From Symsagittifera roscoffensis (taxonomy: Eukaryota; Xenacoelomorpha; Acoela; Convolutidae): a stretch of DNA of 64,000 bases. Of the stretch, positions 35,941-48,741 are shown piece after piece; the stretch's first letter is position 1; every line of letters begins with the position of its first letter. Made by a program: the position numbers and the translations under genes. The notes below the pieces were generated by a model, which was not told the DNA's origin, searched no databases, and saw nothing but the letters and a program-made list of their open reading frames with translations. The DNA is taken from NCBI RefSeq assembly GCF_963678635.1, contig NC_087071.1, positions 2,284,537 to 2,348,536 of the forward strand. Reading direction: 5' to 3'.

Positions 35941-36840
35941 TTCACATTAATTTTTATTGAGTGCTTTTCTTGAACCAAATTAGATATCGCAAATTATCTT
36001 GATTAGAAGTTGGTATTATTATTTTTCTAACTTTGTTTCTGTTATCTTCTGCCTCTCTTTTGTATAATATAAAATAAAAGCAAGTCTTTCATAAATTTTG
36101 AACAAAAGTTACGCACCTTTTTTTCAATTTGAAAGGGCACGTATACTTGTTAAACATATTTCTTCTGACCAAAAATATACTAGATTTTGAGGTATAAACC
36201 ATCAGTTATTGACTAGTTTTCAAACACGTGTTTGAAATATTTATCAATGTGCGTATGAATCAAATATAAGTATATTAATGTTTAGTCATGAAATTTTTGA
36301 ATGAAATACCCCATTTTATCAATCATCCATTCTTAAAGTTTGTTTTCAAACAAACGTTGGGACATGGTTGTAATGATTGATCTCGCCGCACCAATTGATA
36401 TCGGTATTACATTTCATTAATTTCTGAATTCAAACTGTTATTTTGAAGCTATAAAGGCTGCCTTTAATTTGTTTTATAGAAAAGCCACCTTCCACGCAGT
36501 TATTTGGAGATTGTATGACTAATCAAGATATTTAATTATCAAGTCTCTTCAATCCGCGCGTGAAAAAACCGCAAATTCTGCAATGCGAAAGCGGGAAAAT
36601 GTCGAATTTTTGGCATAAAAAGGCTTGTTGTTTAGTTTTTACAAAAGTTTTTTCTCCAAATTTTGGATTAATTTTAGATTTAAAATCAACTTAAGCTAGT
36701 TGAGTCTTTCGTGCTTCAAAATTGTGATTCAAATTTACAATTTTTTTATTCAGACATTTTTTCAACAATTCACTGAATTTCACAAAAAACAAAAGTTTTC
36801 AAATTGTTCATTAAAATGTTCTTCTAAATTTACTAGAAAT
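35941..36840. other. No recognised feature
   Basis: AT-rich DNA without a gene or repeat that I can support. Confidence 0.4.
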
Positions 36841-37095
36841 TAGCTAGTTTTGGCGATGTTCGATAGTTCGCAAAAAAATTCGGCTGTTGGTTAAAGAGCG
36901 GTTCGCAAAAGTAGCGGTTTGAGTTTTAGAGGTTTTTGATTTATGACTGCACCCTTGATTTATGACAGGGCGTATAACACGTTTCGAGTTTGTTTTTCGT
37001 TGTTTCAAATTGTGAGAGAACATTCGCGGAGACAACAATAAGGCGCTGGTGCAATTGATCTAATTTTCTCAGGCAGATAAGGGTTTGATATTAGT
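36841..37095. repeat. Dispersed repeat, copy 2 (GCGATGTTCG family)
   Basis: Diverged match to 35658-35905, with the same order of blocks and small indels. Confidence 0.65.
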
Positions 37096-38459
37096 GTTTA
37101 GCTGTTAAGATTTTAAGAGCTCCTGGCTTTTTGGTTTGATTTTCTATATTCTTTCATTTGACTTATATAAGAGGCTTCTCTATGTTCAATAACTTTTTTA
37201 AAAATTAGGATTGAATGTACGTTGCACCATGCTCAAGTTTTGAAATTTTTTTCAGCAATTATCTTAACTGTTGCAATAGTAGCATCGAAGTAAAAAAAAA
37301 TTCAAATATTTACTGAGAGTGATGTGAGAAAATTCAAGACCTGACAGTATTTATTGAGAGTTTCAATTTCAATTATAGCTAACAGACGTTATTAATTCGA
37401 ATTTAGAATATTACTGAACAACTTATGTCAACTTTTCTTATGATACTCTGTCGTTTTTTAAAGTTTTCGGATAGTTTACTGAGCAAAAACTGAGTAAAAA
37501 CTAAGCGCTTCTGTATTCACTGTTTGAATTGCTTAGGCTTTTCTTTTCCTTTCTAATTTCAATTGTTTAATGGTTATTTTTTTTGCAATTCAACCATTTT
37601 TCTTGTAGTTTGAATTATATGAAGTCTTAAGTTAAAAAAAATGAAAGTTAACTTCACATTTTAGACAATTCAACATGTTTTCTAATTAATTGTTGAAGTT
37701 TTGTTCTTTTGATGTTTTTTTGTTTTCATTTTTTTAGGGATTTGAGTAATACTAAAACCATCTAGTTAGATTTTTAATTACTTTTTTGCTCACCCATTTT
37801 GCAATGTTATACAGATTTTTTAGAATATCAAAAATAAAGAAAAAGTGGGATTAAAATTTTCAATTAAGTTTCTTTTTTTGATTTTTAGCATGAAAATAGC
37901 TATGAGGATTTAATCACTAATATTTCTGCACCAAAATTGATTTTTTCAGAATGTGATTTTTCAGTATTTGCCTAACAACATTGAGCCCAAAACATTGATA
38001 ATAAAAAGGACCTTTGAAAAATTTGTGCATAGTTGTATTTCTCATTTCCGCGGGAACCCTTAGTTTTGCACAGATTGAAAGGAAGTTCCATGATCGCAAA
38101 AGTTTGCGGTACAAAATTGTTTTCGAGAGAAAAATTTTTTAGAAAAATGTTCATATGTTTCGAAACAAATAAATTTTTTTTCAATGTTAAATCAATTTTT
38201 ACGAGATTTTAATTTTTTTTTGTCACCATTGTCATCGTTTTAAATTCTTTTATTTTATGCAAAATAGACTATTTGTTTTTGACCGTAAAATTCCTTTAGT
38301 TCGTTCTAAATTGATTTACGTATTTAAATGGGTTATCAACTTCCATACAGTTTTTTTTTCTGTATAAAAATTGGTTCATTTTGTTTTCAGCCTCAAGTTT
38401 GACAGTTCGGGGAACTATTTTTTCTTTGATTTTAGAAATTGAAACGGACTAATTTTGTA
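37096..38459. other. No recognised feature
   Basis: T-rich sequence with short frames only. Confidence 0.4.
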
Positions 38460-39240
38460 AAGCAAGTTTTAAAAAGTGGACTTGATACTGTTTCTTTATA
38501 TAGAGGATCTGATGACAGAAACAGTGTCTGGAAAAGTGGGTAATTTAAAAAGTTTCTGGAATGTGGAGAAATATAAGAAAGGGACAGGCTTGGCATCTTT
38601 TCATAGATCCACTGCGAACCTCAGAAACCGAAATTTATAGAATTCTCAAAGTTCTTCTTCAAAGTTTGTTTTCATTAGATAGCAAGATTAAAAAACGTAA
38701 ATCTAAGTTATTAAACAATTTCTATCCTCCTTTTTTCTTTTTATCTGTAATACTGAATTTTATTCCTTGATTGATTCTTAATCGATTTTTTTGTTGTTCC
38801 AACCATTTCCTGAAGGGAGAAGGAATTATAGAGCAGGGTTTGTTCGGTTCGCCCGAATTTCAGCTGTCTCAAGGAAAACTCGTATGCTGCCAAACTTGTT
38901 TACATATCAACGCGTTTTCTGTGAAATTTTGGATTTAAAAATATCTACAAATATGACAAATACAATGAGTTTGACGTTTTGGGATTTCAGACTCGGTTAA
39001 ACAAAACGTGATTAGAGTTCGTTATCAAAAACTCACTCTACCTTACATAATAAATCTAACATTTTTGAGACATGTTTACATCTCGTTCTTTCGTTTTTTT
39101 CTAGCTATGTCACCATTTACCTTAAGAAGTATTTGAACAATTATTTGACTGTAAATTAAGAAAGAAATTCCAAAAAGATTATCTTTTTTTTATACAAAAT
39201 TGTAGTCTGGATAGTGTGGACTATATGACACCGAGCTCAA
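38460..39240 (+). repeat. Fifth, decayed copy of part of the array unit
   Basis: Matches about 34795-35585: TATATAGAGGATCTGATG, GAAAGGGACAGGCTTG, CCATTTCCTGAAGGGAGAA and the tail ending GACTATATGACACCGAG. Several indels break the exon-like frame and its acceptor is weaker. It lies about 2.9 kb beyond the array and is older than the other copies. Confidence 0.8.
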
Positions 39241-39440
39241 CGCCAAATTGATTCAAGTTAATGACGGGTTTTCAAATGTTTTTTTTTTTAAATAAAAATT
39301 TGACTCCATTGGTTTCTTGAGTGCAAGTTCTGCTATCAATACTAGACAATATATTGAAGTTTTATTTAAAAAAACAAGTTTTGATATTTGTACCCAGTGG
39401 ATTTTCGGTGCAAAACCTGAAATGCTTTGTTTCTTTAATG
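39241..39440. other. No recognised feature
   Basis: Short AT-rich spacer between the decayed unit and the AGATCT cluster. Confidence 0.3.
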
Positions 39441-40090
39441 AATTGATTCTCAGATCTGAAATTCTTTATTTCAAATCTTGATAAGAATTACAAATTTCGA
39501 ATCAAAAATTTGGATCTGAAATGGAAAATTTTAGATCTGAGTTAACCTTGAATAACGAAATTTCAGATATGAAATAAGATCTGAGACATCTTTACGTAAG
39601 TTTTAATTTATGCATTTCGAGCAAAAAGTTGATATTTTCATGTGCTACTTATGCGCTTCCAGTGTTTATCTCATGTTCGAGGAATCATTTTTGGGCAGTT
39701 TCCAACTTGAGGCTTTGCTGAGTACCTGCTAGTAGCTAGCAGAAGCTATCAAATACAAAAAATCAAAAATAGCAAAATTGTCTAATTTATTGATTTTTCA
39801 GATCTGAAAAAACCAAGAAAAACTAAATTTCAGATCTGCAATTCGATCTGAGTTAAATTTTTTAAGATCTGAAATAACCAAGATTTTAGATCTGAAAAAA
39901 CCAAGAAAAACTAAATTTCAGATCTGAATTTGATCTGAATTAAATTTTTTCAGATCTGAAATAACCTGAAGTTAAATCTGAAATAACCAATCCTTAAAGT
40001 ATCCAAGCTTCATATAAACATTTCACAACCTATTTCAGATCTGAAATTTAGTCTGAAAAAGATTGTTTCAGATCTGTTTTTAGAAAGTTT
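39441..40090. repeat. Cluster of TTTCAGATCTGAAA palindromes
   Basis: More than a dozen AGATCTGA or TCAGATCT words occur in 650 bp, several as the 14-base palindrome TTTCAGATCTGAAA. An 88-bp tandem duplication (anchors at 39801 and 39889) lies inside. No coding capacity. The spacing is irregular, so this is not a CRISPR array. Confidence 0.7.
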
Positions 40091-40505
40091 ACTGGGTACG
40101 GGTAACACCCTGTTTTTCTCTTTTGCAAAAAAGGGAAGATTCGTTGCTTAGCAATGTACAAAGTTCACTTAGGCTTAAGCGTTGGCTTAGTTCAGTTCAA
40201 GGTCGGCAAATCGTTTCTAGATACCAAAGAGAAAACACCCGATCTTAGCTCTACAGAAGGAAAACGCTAGTCATACAATTTCACAAATGGAGCTAAGGGG
40301 AATCTCTAGTCATACAGTTTCATACTATGAAAATTATATCGACAAGCATTTTTTCAAAATTAGCGTTTCCTTCTACATCAACAAAAAGTTCATTTAGTAA
40401 AACTCCAATGAGTGTAGAATCAGTTTTCATATTTTTAAAAGTGACTTAGGGGAAAATTTCATGATATGTTGAACTTAGAGGGAGGGAGGGGTGGGGAGGG
40501 TTAAG
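40091..40505. mobile_element. Fragment of the CTTATCATAC element family
   Basis: At about 40268-40355, GTCATACAATTTCA and GTCATACAGTTTCATACTATG resemble the interior of the elements at 18983 and 60747, followed by ATCGACAAGCATTTTT. No complete termini are present. A G-rich run (GGGAGGGAGGGGTGGGGAGG) follows at 40480-40499. Confidence 0.45.
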
Positions 40506-40990
40506 TTTTTGAGAGCGTTCAAGAAAATGAAGTGCCAGTAAATTTCCAGATCAAAAAACTGAATTACTCAATAATCTTTCATTTGTAGAATTAAAGATTT
40601 AAAGAATCTTTTTTTACTGGGCTAGAACATGATTTTTTAAAATGATTTTCATGGCTAGATTTTTAAAAATGATTGATTATCTTGTGATTATAGGACCAGT
40701 TTTACTAACAATGAGAAAAAATTGATGAATAATTTTTTTCGATTTTTGAGAGCGATTTTTCAGAGCGCTCAGCAAATTGAAGTGCCAGTAAGTTACCAGA
40801 TCAAAAAACAGAATTGCTCAATAATCGTTCATTTGTATAATTAAAGATTTAAAGAATCTTTTTTTTTTACTGGGCTAGAACATTATTTTTTAATGATTTT
40901 CTTGGCTAGATTTTTAAAAATGATTGATTATTTTGTGATTCTGGGACCATTTTTACTAACAATGAGAAAAAATCGATGAATAATTTAATG
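40506..40990. repeat. Tandem duplication, period about 250 bp
   Basis: AGTGCCAGTA at 40531 and 40781, and TTACTGGGCTAGAACAT in both halves, define two copies that differ by point changes and small indels. Confidence 0.75.
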
Positions 40991-41804
40991 TAATCTTGGT
41001 AAAAAATTATCAGTGACGATTTAAAAGTTCCATCAGAAAGAAAAATTCTACATTTCGAAAGCGCTTTCAATTGCCACTCGCTAGAAAAAAATGACATTAC
41101 CCCACTCTCTGTCGTTTTTTAACAATTTTTTTGTTCTTCCTTCGAGCCCATTTATCTCGAGTTCTCAACGATTCGATACTTCTCGGGATTTCGGCATCCT
41201 TGCGTATCGTTGGTGATACTGATTATGGCTGCGTTTTTTGTAACTTTGGGCAACTGACTCGAGTGGGTTTTGGGAAAAACCGAAAGATTTTTAGTTTTTA
41301 AAATGAGATCATTATAACGGTTTTAGTCAGGCATATGGGCATGTGTAGTTGGCTGAGTTAACAAGTTACCCATTTCAATATGTGAAGTGAGCCTAGAATC
41401 GCATTCAGTTTTGGTACAAAGCCAAAAAAAAATTTTATTTTGTAGCTTCGGTTTTTTAAAATAAAAATATCCGTTATAATAGAAGTTGCAACCCCGTCAT
41501 TTTTTAAAAACTTCAATTTGGCTCAATTTTTAAGAATTCGATAGTTCTGTTTGATTTAAATGTTGATGAGTGTTTAGTAATTTGTTGACGAGTGAGCAAA
41601 CTAAGGCGTGAAAATTGTCTGGAGAGATCTTACTTTTTTACGCCTCAAAATTTTCACACATTTATTGAAATAGTTTATGCCATTTGGGAATTGATTTGTT
41701 TTTAAGCCATTTAAGATTTACGCCATTTGGAAAATTACCGATACAATCGAAACAATTCAATAATTTGGCATTAATTTTGAATCATAAAATATTTATTTTT
41801 CAAT
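40991..41804. other. Mostly featureless; short GCCATTTGG repeats
   Basis: At about 41680-41750 the words TATGCCATTTGGGAATT and ACGCCATTTGG occur; similar words occur inside the element at 20321-21458 (about 20800 and 21160). No gene is seen. Confidence 0.4.
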
Positions 41805-42020
41805 ATGATCTACCGCATCCAGTTTCAAGCGTCGATAATCAATTCTATGATGATTTTAATACTAGTCTTACTAAAATGAGAGAAATCGGAAATCGATTTT
41901 CATCAATAAATAGTCGATTATATCTTCTTTTTTAAAGTCAAATTATAATCAGTTTAAATTCATTTTAAACAATAAAAATTGCCTATTTTTCCGTACTTAA
42001 AAAAAATAAATAAAAAAATA

Positions 42021-42065
<45 letters not shown>

Positions 42066-42190
42066 TTTCGATACAGTTTATAATCGGTTATGTGTGATTA
42101 TTTATTCCCCATTTTCTGTTTCATTTTGTGCAAAAAAACCATTATAATCGATCATTATAATCCATCATCATAGTTCATCATCATAATTCA
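41805..42190. repeat. Second copy of the ATAATCGATTATAAT repeat, with TA microsatellite
   Basis: CCGCATCCAGTTTCAAGCGT matches 22244, followed by related TAGTCTTACTAAAAT and AATCGATTTTCATC blocks. A (TA)n microsatellite lies at about 42019-42060. TCATCATA-type repeats close the copy. Confidence 0.65.
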
Positions 42191-44429
42191 TTATCTTTAT
42201 ATTTTATATCTTCTTTGACCATTTTGTCTTTGATCTTACAGCTGAATTTTTTGTATTTTATGCTTTTCCCAGATGTTGGATTATATGAAAAAGGAGAAAA
42301 TTTAATTGAAATTTTACAAAATAATTCAAATTCATCTTTTTTTCTCAATTGAAGTTGTTTCACAATGCACAGATCAGTTTCTTGAATCACAGACCAGTAT
42401 GATGCACAGATCACTTGTTTCATGATGCACAAATCAATGTGCCAATTTTTGTTTCAATCAGACAATGTGAAAAAAATACTCATTAGTTTTGCAGGTAGGG
42501 GCGAGGGATGCTTACTAGCCAAAAAGTGAAAAAAGAGTGAAAAAATTAAATTGCTTCAACCACCAAACTATCAGCACCTTGCTATAGTTTAATGGCTTTT
42601 TCGGAAGATTTTTTTATCAACTACAGCGGAGGATTTTATTAAATTGATCTAAATAATTTTTTTCAGTTATATTTGCCTCTAGAGTGTCGAATTTAAAAAT
42701 AACCTTCTAAAAAATTTGCATAATTCAACTTTTCATTACTGCAGGAACCCTTAGATTCGCAAAGTTCAACCGGAACTTTTTTAAATTGGCTTTTTTCTTT
42801 CTCACATTATATTTGAATTTCAGTTTTTAAAACTAAATTTACGCCATTATTGTCATGGTTTAAGAAAGTTTGCACTGTGAACGAAATAATTATTGTGAGC
42901 ACATTTGTTTTTCATATCTTTGTTCTTCATCGTAAAAGTTGCATTCAGCCACAATAACACGTAAGACAACTGAAAATTTTAAATTTGATATTTGGGGATA
43001 GTGCAAAAGAGCTCTAAAATTTAATAATGAGCAATAAAAGCTCTCCTCGAGTGACTTTTGCTCTCTTTAGTTCTAATGAAATGTTTTTTTTTCAAATTTT
43101 TAAAATTTAAAAGAAAAATTGCTTTCAAGATAAATTTTCCTCCTGTCCATTGTGAGCTGGTCTCTCGAAGAGAGTTTTCATCGTAAAAAAGTTCAAGCTA
43201 TCCATTTATGATTTTTGAATGCCAATTCTCAGATCTACAGTTTAACGGCAATTTTATTTTAAAAAATTGAAAAACGTGATTTTACAGTTTTTTCCTAATT
43301 CAAACATAAAAAATTCATTTGTTTCCAACTCAAACACTAAAAAAGTCAATTGAAAGGGACCAATTATAAAATATTTTCATTTTTTACACATCAATTGACA
43401 GTAAAAAAAGTCTGTTTCTGATATGTGTAAAATCTCTCAAGAGTCTGTGTATAATTCGAAAAAAGTTGCATCAAAAAGGCAATATGCACCAAAAAGCCAA
43501 CCGATTTTATTCACTTCGATAATGAATAAAATGCAATCGGTCTAGTTTTGTCAATAGGTGGTTCATTAAATTTCCAAAATTGTAGTTAACCTAAGTAAAT
43601 GATGACGAAATATTTTGGAATTATTTTAAATTCGTTTTTTTTTTCCGATTATAGCGTTCCATTGAACTATTGACTCCATTTATAGAAATCTGTTGGGGGG
43701 ATAGTAATTGCTACGTTACAAGGCTGCGGAGGTTTCAACGAAAAAATTTAATTTCTGAAAAATAAAGAGTCGACATATTACTGTTACAATTTAAAATGAA
43801 CAAATTAATTTATTTCCGAAGGAGCCAATTTTTTTTCCAGATTAATTGTTATTGAAAACTGGACTGTATTTGTTCAAATAATTGTTTTTATTTTAATCAG
43901 TAGTAAAAGTGTAAAACGAGTCAGGTCAACCTTTAGGATAATTTTTTGTGTACGTTCTAAGTCCGCTCTTTTTTATTGGAAACTCATTGTAACCTTAAAA
44001 ACATATTTTGTTTCCTCTTAATTCGTTTTTTAACAGTTTTTGCGTGGATGTATCAACCGTTCTGACCCATCCACGAAAGCGTATGGAGCTATGGAGTAGG
44101 TTATACTGTCACCTTTTTTTGCTTATTTCAGAAAAATCTCGTGGTCAGGGTCAAGTGTGGTGTCGTTTTTAAGTCATACTGGCGGTGGTACGAGCTTTAA
44201 ATGAAATCAAAACAAGTCCTACTGTGACAAAATTGGAGAGAACTCAATCATTTTTAAAAAAAGTATCAACTGTGTTGAAATTTATTTTGTAGTTTTCATT
44301 CTAATTTCATTCTAAATTTTTAATAGCCGATTAAAAAGCATTTTTTCTGCAAAATTTTCTTCTGCAAATTTGTTATGTAGCAAAACTCACTAAAACTGAA
44401 ACTAAATTTTTTTCTGCATCATGTGTCAT
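42191..44429. other. No recognised gene; one long-range inverted 16-mer
   Basis: AT-rich non-coding DNA. AGCTCTCCTCGAGTGA at 43039-43054 is the perfect inverse of 45357-45372; otherwise nothing stands out. Confidence 0.4.
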
Positions 44430-47400
44430 GCATATCTGACGCAGATTGCACACAGAATACATCCAGATTTTATATGCAGATTACATACAGAGTATATGCA
44501 GATCAAATATAGATTATATACAGATTTTTTAGAGACTCTCTACATCTTATACTCAGAATATGTACTGAATTTCTCAACACGGTTAAAATAAAATGCTATA
44601 GAAAAGTAGATTTTAGAAGTAGCATATCAAGAAACTTGGCACAATTGTAACTTTCTCACTATGGCAAAATTAAAGAGGGATTTTTTGGAGCTTTGGGCAA
44701 CTCTCCTCATTTAAATTAAGCTCACTATAACATTGAGGAGTACAAAATTTTGCAACATTTATATATAGGTTTAATGGAAAAGAGAAACTGATTGTTTAGG
44801 CTCTGTAATCTATGTATTTTCGCTTAAAACGAATTTCTTCTATCCGTTCTTCGTTGTAGATGAATTGATGCTACCCGCAGTGACAATAATGGATAAAAAT
44901 CATTTATATAAAGAGAAGACCACAGATTAACATAAGTATAGATTCGTTATATGTGAAACAGTTTTGCGAACAATAATCGAGTCCATACAAATAGAATTGA
45001 TTATTTTTCACCAAATTATATAGATTTTAGTGCCTAAATAATCAATTATTCGGTTCTCTAAAACCTGTATTTAATCTGTAGATAATATGTAAAAATTCAG
45101 TAAATAATCTCTATATTGCAAAGCCTTATATAATCTGCAGACAATCTGTATAATATCAATAGATAACATCTATAGAATTTATATAAAACCAGATTATTTT
45201 GTTTATATTGTCGATTATCTCTAAACTATAAGGGCTTCAAAAATTTCAACTTCTTTAATAACCATCCCCAAAATCTTTAAGAAGCTTTTTAAATTACATT
45301 TGGTCTGCATAAATTTGTAATCAGGTAAATCTTTCCTCTTTTTTAAACACATGAAATCACTCGAGGAGAGCTGTTTAACGCAAACTAGATATTTCAAGAT
45401 ATCCTTCTAAGATTTTACAATCTGAGGATTCCTGCGAAGAGCAAAACTTTTTTTTGCGAAATTTTTCGAATGATCGGTCGGGGCAGTACAACAGTGCCGA
45501 AGTACAACAGTGCCGAAAATGAAAACTTTAATCAACAGTGCCGAAAATGAAAACTTTGTTCAACAGTGCCGAAAATTTGGACAAGTTTCGTCATCTTAAA
45601 AGCGGTAATCAAAAATTAAACGGCAATCAATTACAATCATTACAATAAATTGAAAGCACTTTCAAATTTTGAGCGAGAAAATTTGCCACTTAAGACGTTT
45701 TGCTGCCAAAATAATTGTTTGCAGTTGCAGACATTTTGGCTCCAAAATTGGAGTGATTTTCTTTGTTAATTAGCGTCAGTTATTTTCCGCTCTTCAGAAA
45801 ATGCGTTTAAATTATTCTGAAATTTTCCCGCCTTTTTCGGCACTGTTGTACTTTGGCACTTGTGAACGCCCCCTATCGGTCTGAGCAGAAACTATTAATA
45901 TCAGTGGAGTGCAAGTATGTTGCACCAATAATTAATTTGTTTAAAATAATTTTCCTGTTTGTTTTGTTGATTTTGATAAACTTGTCGCCTTAAAATAGTT
46001 GATCTTAGAAATGGTATTAAGATAAATTTCGCGCAAAAAAAATTTTTTACCTTGAATTGCGAACTTCTAGAGGAATTTTTGGAAAGTTGTAGTTAGCGCT
46101 GAGCAGCTCTTCCTAAGTGAAAAAACCATTCCGTAGTTTAGGTCATGGTTAGTTAAATTTGAACTTGTTACGATGTCTAGTTTTGAGACAATATAATCAG
46201 TTTTACGAAAAACGTATACAGATGATCTACATATTATATACAGACTATCTAGAGATTAAGTTTGATTATATACATGCTTTGTTTTATACAGGCTAAATTC
46301 TGATTAAATGAAGATTACCTATATATTATATAAAGGTTTCGTAGAAAAGAAAAAGTGTTTATTGCACGCAAAGCGGTTCTAGATGGACAGATTCTGTTCT
46401 AATGTTAATCTGTCGATTTTTTTGTATATAATTGGTTTTTCCTTTTTTTCCTTATTGGTTACATCAATTTATCTGCAGCCATTTTGCGAACGATAATTGA
46501 GTCTATACAGATATAATCGATTTTTTTTCTACACAAATAGATAGATTGTTGTGCCTGAATAATCAATTTTTCTTTTCTATAAAATCTGCAATTGAACTGT
46601 AGATAATCTGTTTTTAATCAGTTTACAATCTTAACAAAGTATTATCTGTATATGAGCTGTAGATTAAATGTATATTTTTTGTATGAAAACAGTATAATTT
46701 TTTTTTGAAGATATCCCTCTAAAGTTTTGCAAGCTGAGGATTCCTGTGGTAAACAAATTTTTAAATTTGAGAAATTCCTTCAAACGATCGATCTGAGAAG
46801 AAACTATTAATTTCAGTGAAGTGCAAATATGTTGCACCAAAAATATTTTAAACTACTTTTTCTGTTTGTTGATTTTGGTAAATTCATTTCGCTAAAATGG
46901 TTGATATTAGAATTGGTATTAAAATAAATTTCGCATAAAAATGTATTTGTTTTCACCTTAGGTGGCGGTGTTCTAGAGAGATCTGTTGAAAGTTCTAGTT
47001 TGCGATGAGCAACTCTTCTCAAGTGATTGAAGAATTACATTGAGGAAAAATTTTTCCTTGGCGATAATTTTTTTCCAACGTTCGTGAAAAAACCATTACT
47101 TAGTTTAGTTCATGGTCAGTTAAATTTGACCTTGTTACGATGTCTAGTTTTGAGACAGTATAATCAGTTTTACGAACTACCTACAAATTATATACAGGTT
47201 TCGTAGAATAGAATTTTATATACAGGTTTTGTAGAATACTTCCTGATTTTTTGGGCTCTAAATCCATTTAGTTTGGTTCAAAAAGAATTATTGGTATTGA
47301 ATCGATTTTTGCTCGGAAAACGATTCTAGATAGACAAATTCTGTACTAATGTTAACCTCTCGATTTTTCTGTATACAATTGGCTTTTATCCATTTTGGTC

Positions 47401-47960
47401 AATGCGGGTTGCAGCAATTTATTGCAGCCGTTTTGCTAACAATAATTTAGTCGATAAGTATATAATCGATTTTTTTTTCTACAAAAATAGATAAATAGCT
47501 CGGCTGAATAATCGACTTTTGTTTTTTTTTATTTAAAACCTGCAGTTGATCTCTAAATTTCAAGGTTGTTAGTTGTAACATATGTCTTCAAAACACGTTT
47601 AAGGCAAAAGTGCATGCCAGCGTTAAAATTTTGTTTAGCTCACAGAAAAAGTTAAAGTCTAAAGTAAAGTTAAACTAATTTTTGCTGCCCCTTACTTCGA
47701 CATTACCAACTTTTGCATTTACTCTTACTTATGACTTTTTTTCAGATCAAGCATCAGTACAAAATTTCAGTTGAGAAGCCTTCATTATAATTTTGTTCCA
47801 ATATACTCATACTGTTTGATGGACCAGTATGTTGAGAAAATCGGTACATAATCCGTACATTCTATCTATGTAATCTTTTTATTATCTGTATATAATATGT
47901 AGATAATCTGTAAATATTTTGTAGATAATTTGGTATAATCTGTATACAGTTCGTATCTAG
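44430..47960. repeat. Three diverged tandem units rich in CAGATTATATACAGA words
   Basis: Anchors TTTTGCGAACAATAATCGAG (44962), TTTTGCGAACGATAATTGAG (46484) and TTTTGCTAACAATAATTTAG (47432), plus AAGATATCC(T/C)TCTAA at about 45398 and 46709, show about three units. They are roughly 0.95-1.1 kb long once the inserted element is excluded. Each contains clusters of TATACAG/CTGTATA words, themselves degenerate short repeats. No coding frame. Confidence 0.65.
45480..45873. mobile_element. GGGG-ended MITE, 394 bp, 8-bp target duplication
   Basis: Starts GGGGCAGTACAACAGTGCCG and ends in the inverse, CGGCACTGTTGTAC...GCCCCC. Flanks GATCGGTC and TATCGGTC form an 8-bp duplication with one mismatch. The neighbouring tandem unit reads CGATCGATCTGAG uninterrupted near 46786, giving the empty site. 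Inside are direct repeats of CAACAGTGCCGAAAATGAAA. No coding frame. The 8-bp duplication suits hAT-like transposition. Confidence 0.8.
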
Positions 47961-48190
47961 TATGCTTGAAGTTTGATCCCGAATAAACAGTTTAAGAGTG
48001 TTTTAGTAATGATTATATAAGCAAGGTGTAGAGTAAAAACGTATAAAACTTTTTCATATGAAACATGTATGTTTTTTCCCTAGATAATCGATTTGAAGGT
48101 TGTTAGTTGTAGCCTATGTCTTCATAACACGTTTTTGGCAAAAATTGCATGCCTGCGTTAAAATTTTGTTTCGCTCACGGGAAAAAAATT
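47555..48190. repeat. Direct repeat of about 90 bp, about 528 bp apart
   Basis: AAGGTTGTTAGTTGTA, TATGTCTTCA, ACACGTTT and GTTAAAATTTTGTTT appear in order at about 47561-47640 and again at about 48091-48175. Confidence 0.6.
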
Positions 48191-48741
48191 GTCAATTTCA
48201 AGTTTTTTTTTCAACCGTTCCTTAATTTCAATCTGCAATATGTACATTGACAATATCTATATGATGGAACCAACAATTTATCACAAACTATTTTGATTAC
48301 AAATTAAGATCTGCATTACATAAACTTCCTATCCTTTATCGTTTTTGCTCAATTATGAAATATTAAAATGAATGCAAGGAGTCATTAAATAAACTTATTG
48401 ACTTGTGCCTTCTGAGGTCAAAAATGTTTTTGAGGCAAAACAGACACATGCTTAGTGACAAAGTTAGGACAAATTATTTCGATTTTTTTTTCATTTGCTT
48501 ATAAACAATTGCACTCATAAAAAATTTACTCTTATCGAGAGGATTTGATTGTCTCTTTTAATCAAAAAAGTTGCGATAAAAGCCATTTTTGTCATAAAAC
48601 TTTCCGGTGCTGCAGATTTTGTCAACTCGGGTTTCAAGTTTTTAGCAATGAAAGCTTAGAAAAACGAAACTGCTGGTTTTTTCAAAGCAATACCCCTCTA
48701 CTAATTCAGTTGCAATGAGTTTCTTCAATCGCAGTGTTCGT
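48191..48741. other. No recognised feature (3' side of gene B)
   Basis: Non-coding AT-rich DNA downstream of gene B. No clear poly(A) signal could be chosen with confidence. Confidence 0.35.

Noticed and set aside
39441-40090. Possible CRISPR-like palindromic repeats
   Set aside because: Spacing is irregular and the unit degenerate; there are no spacers of constant length and no associated genes.
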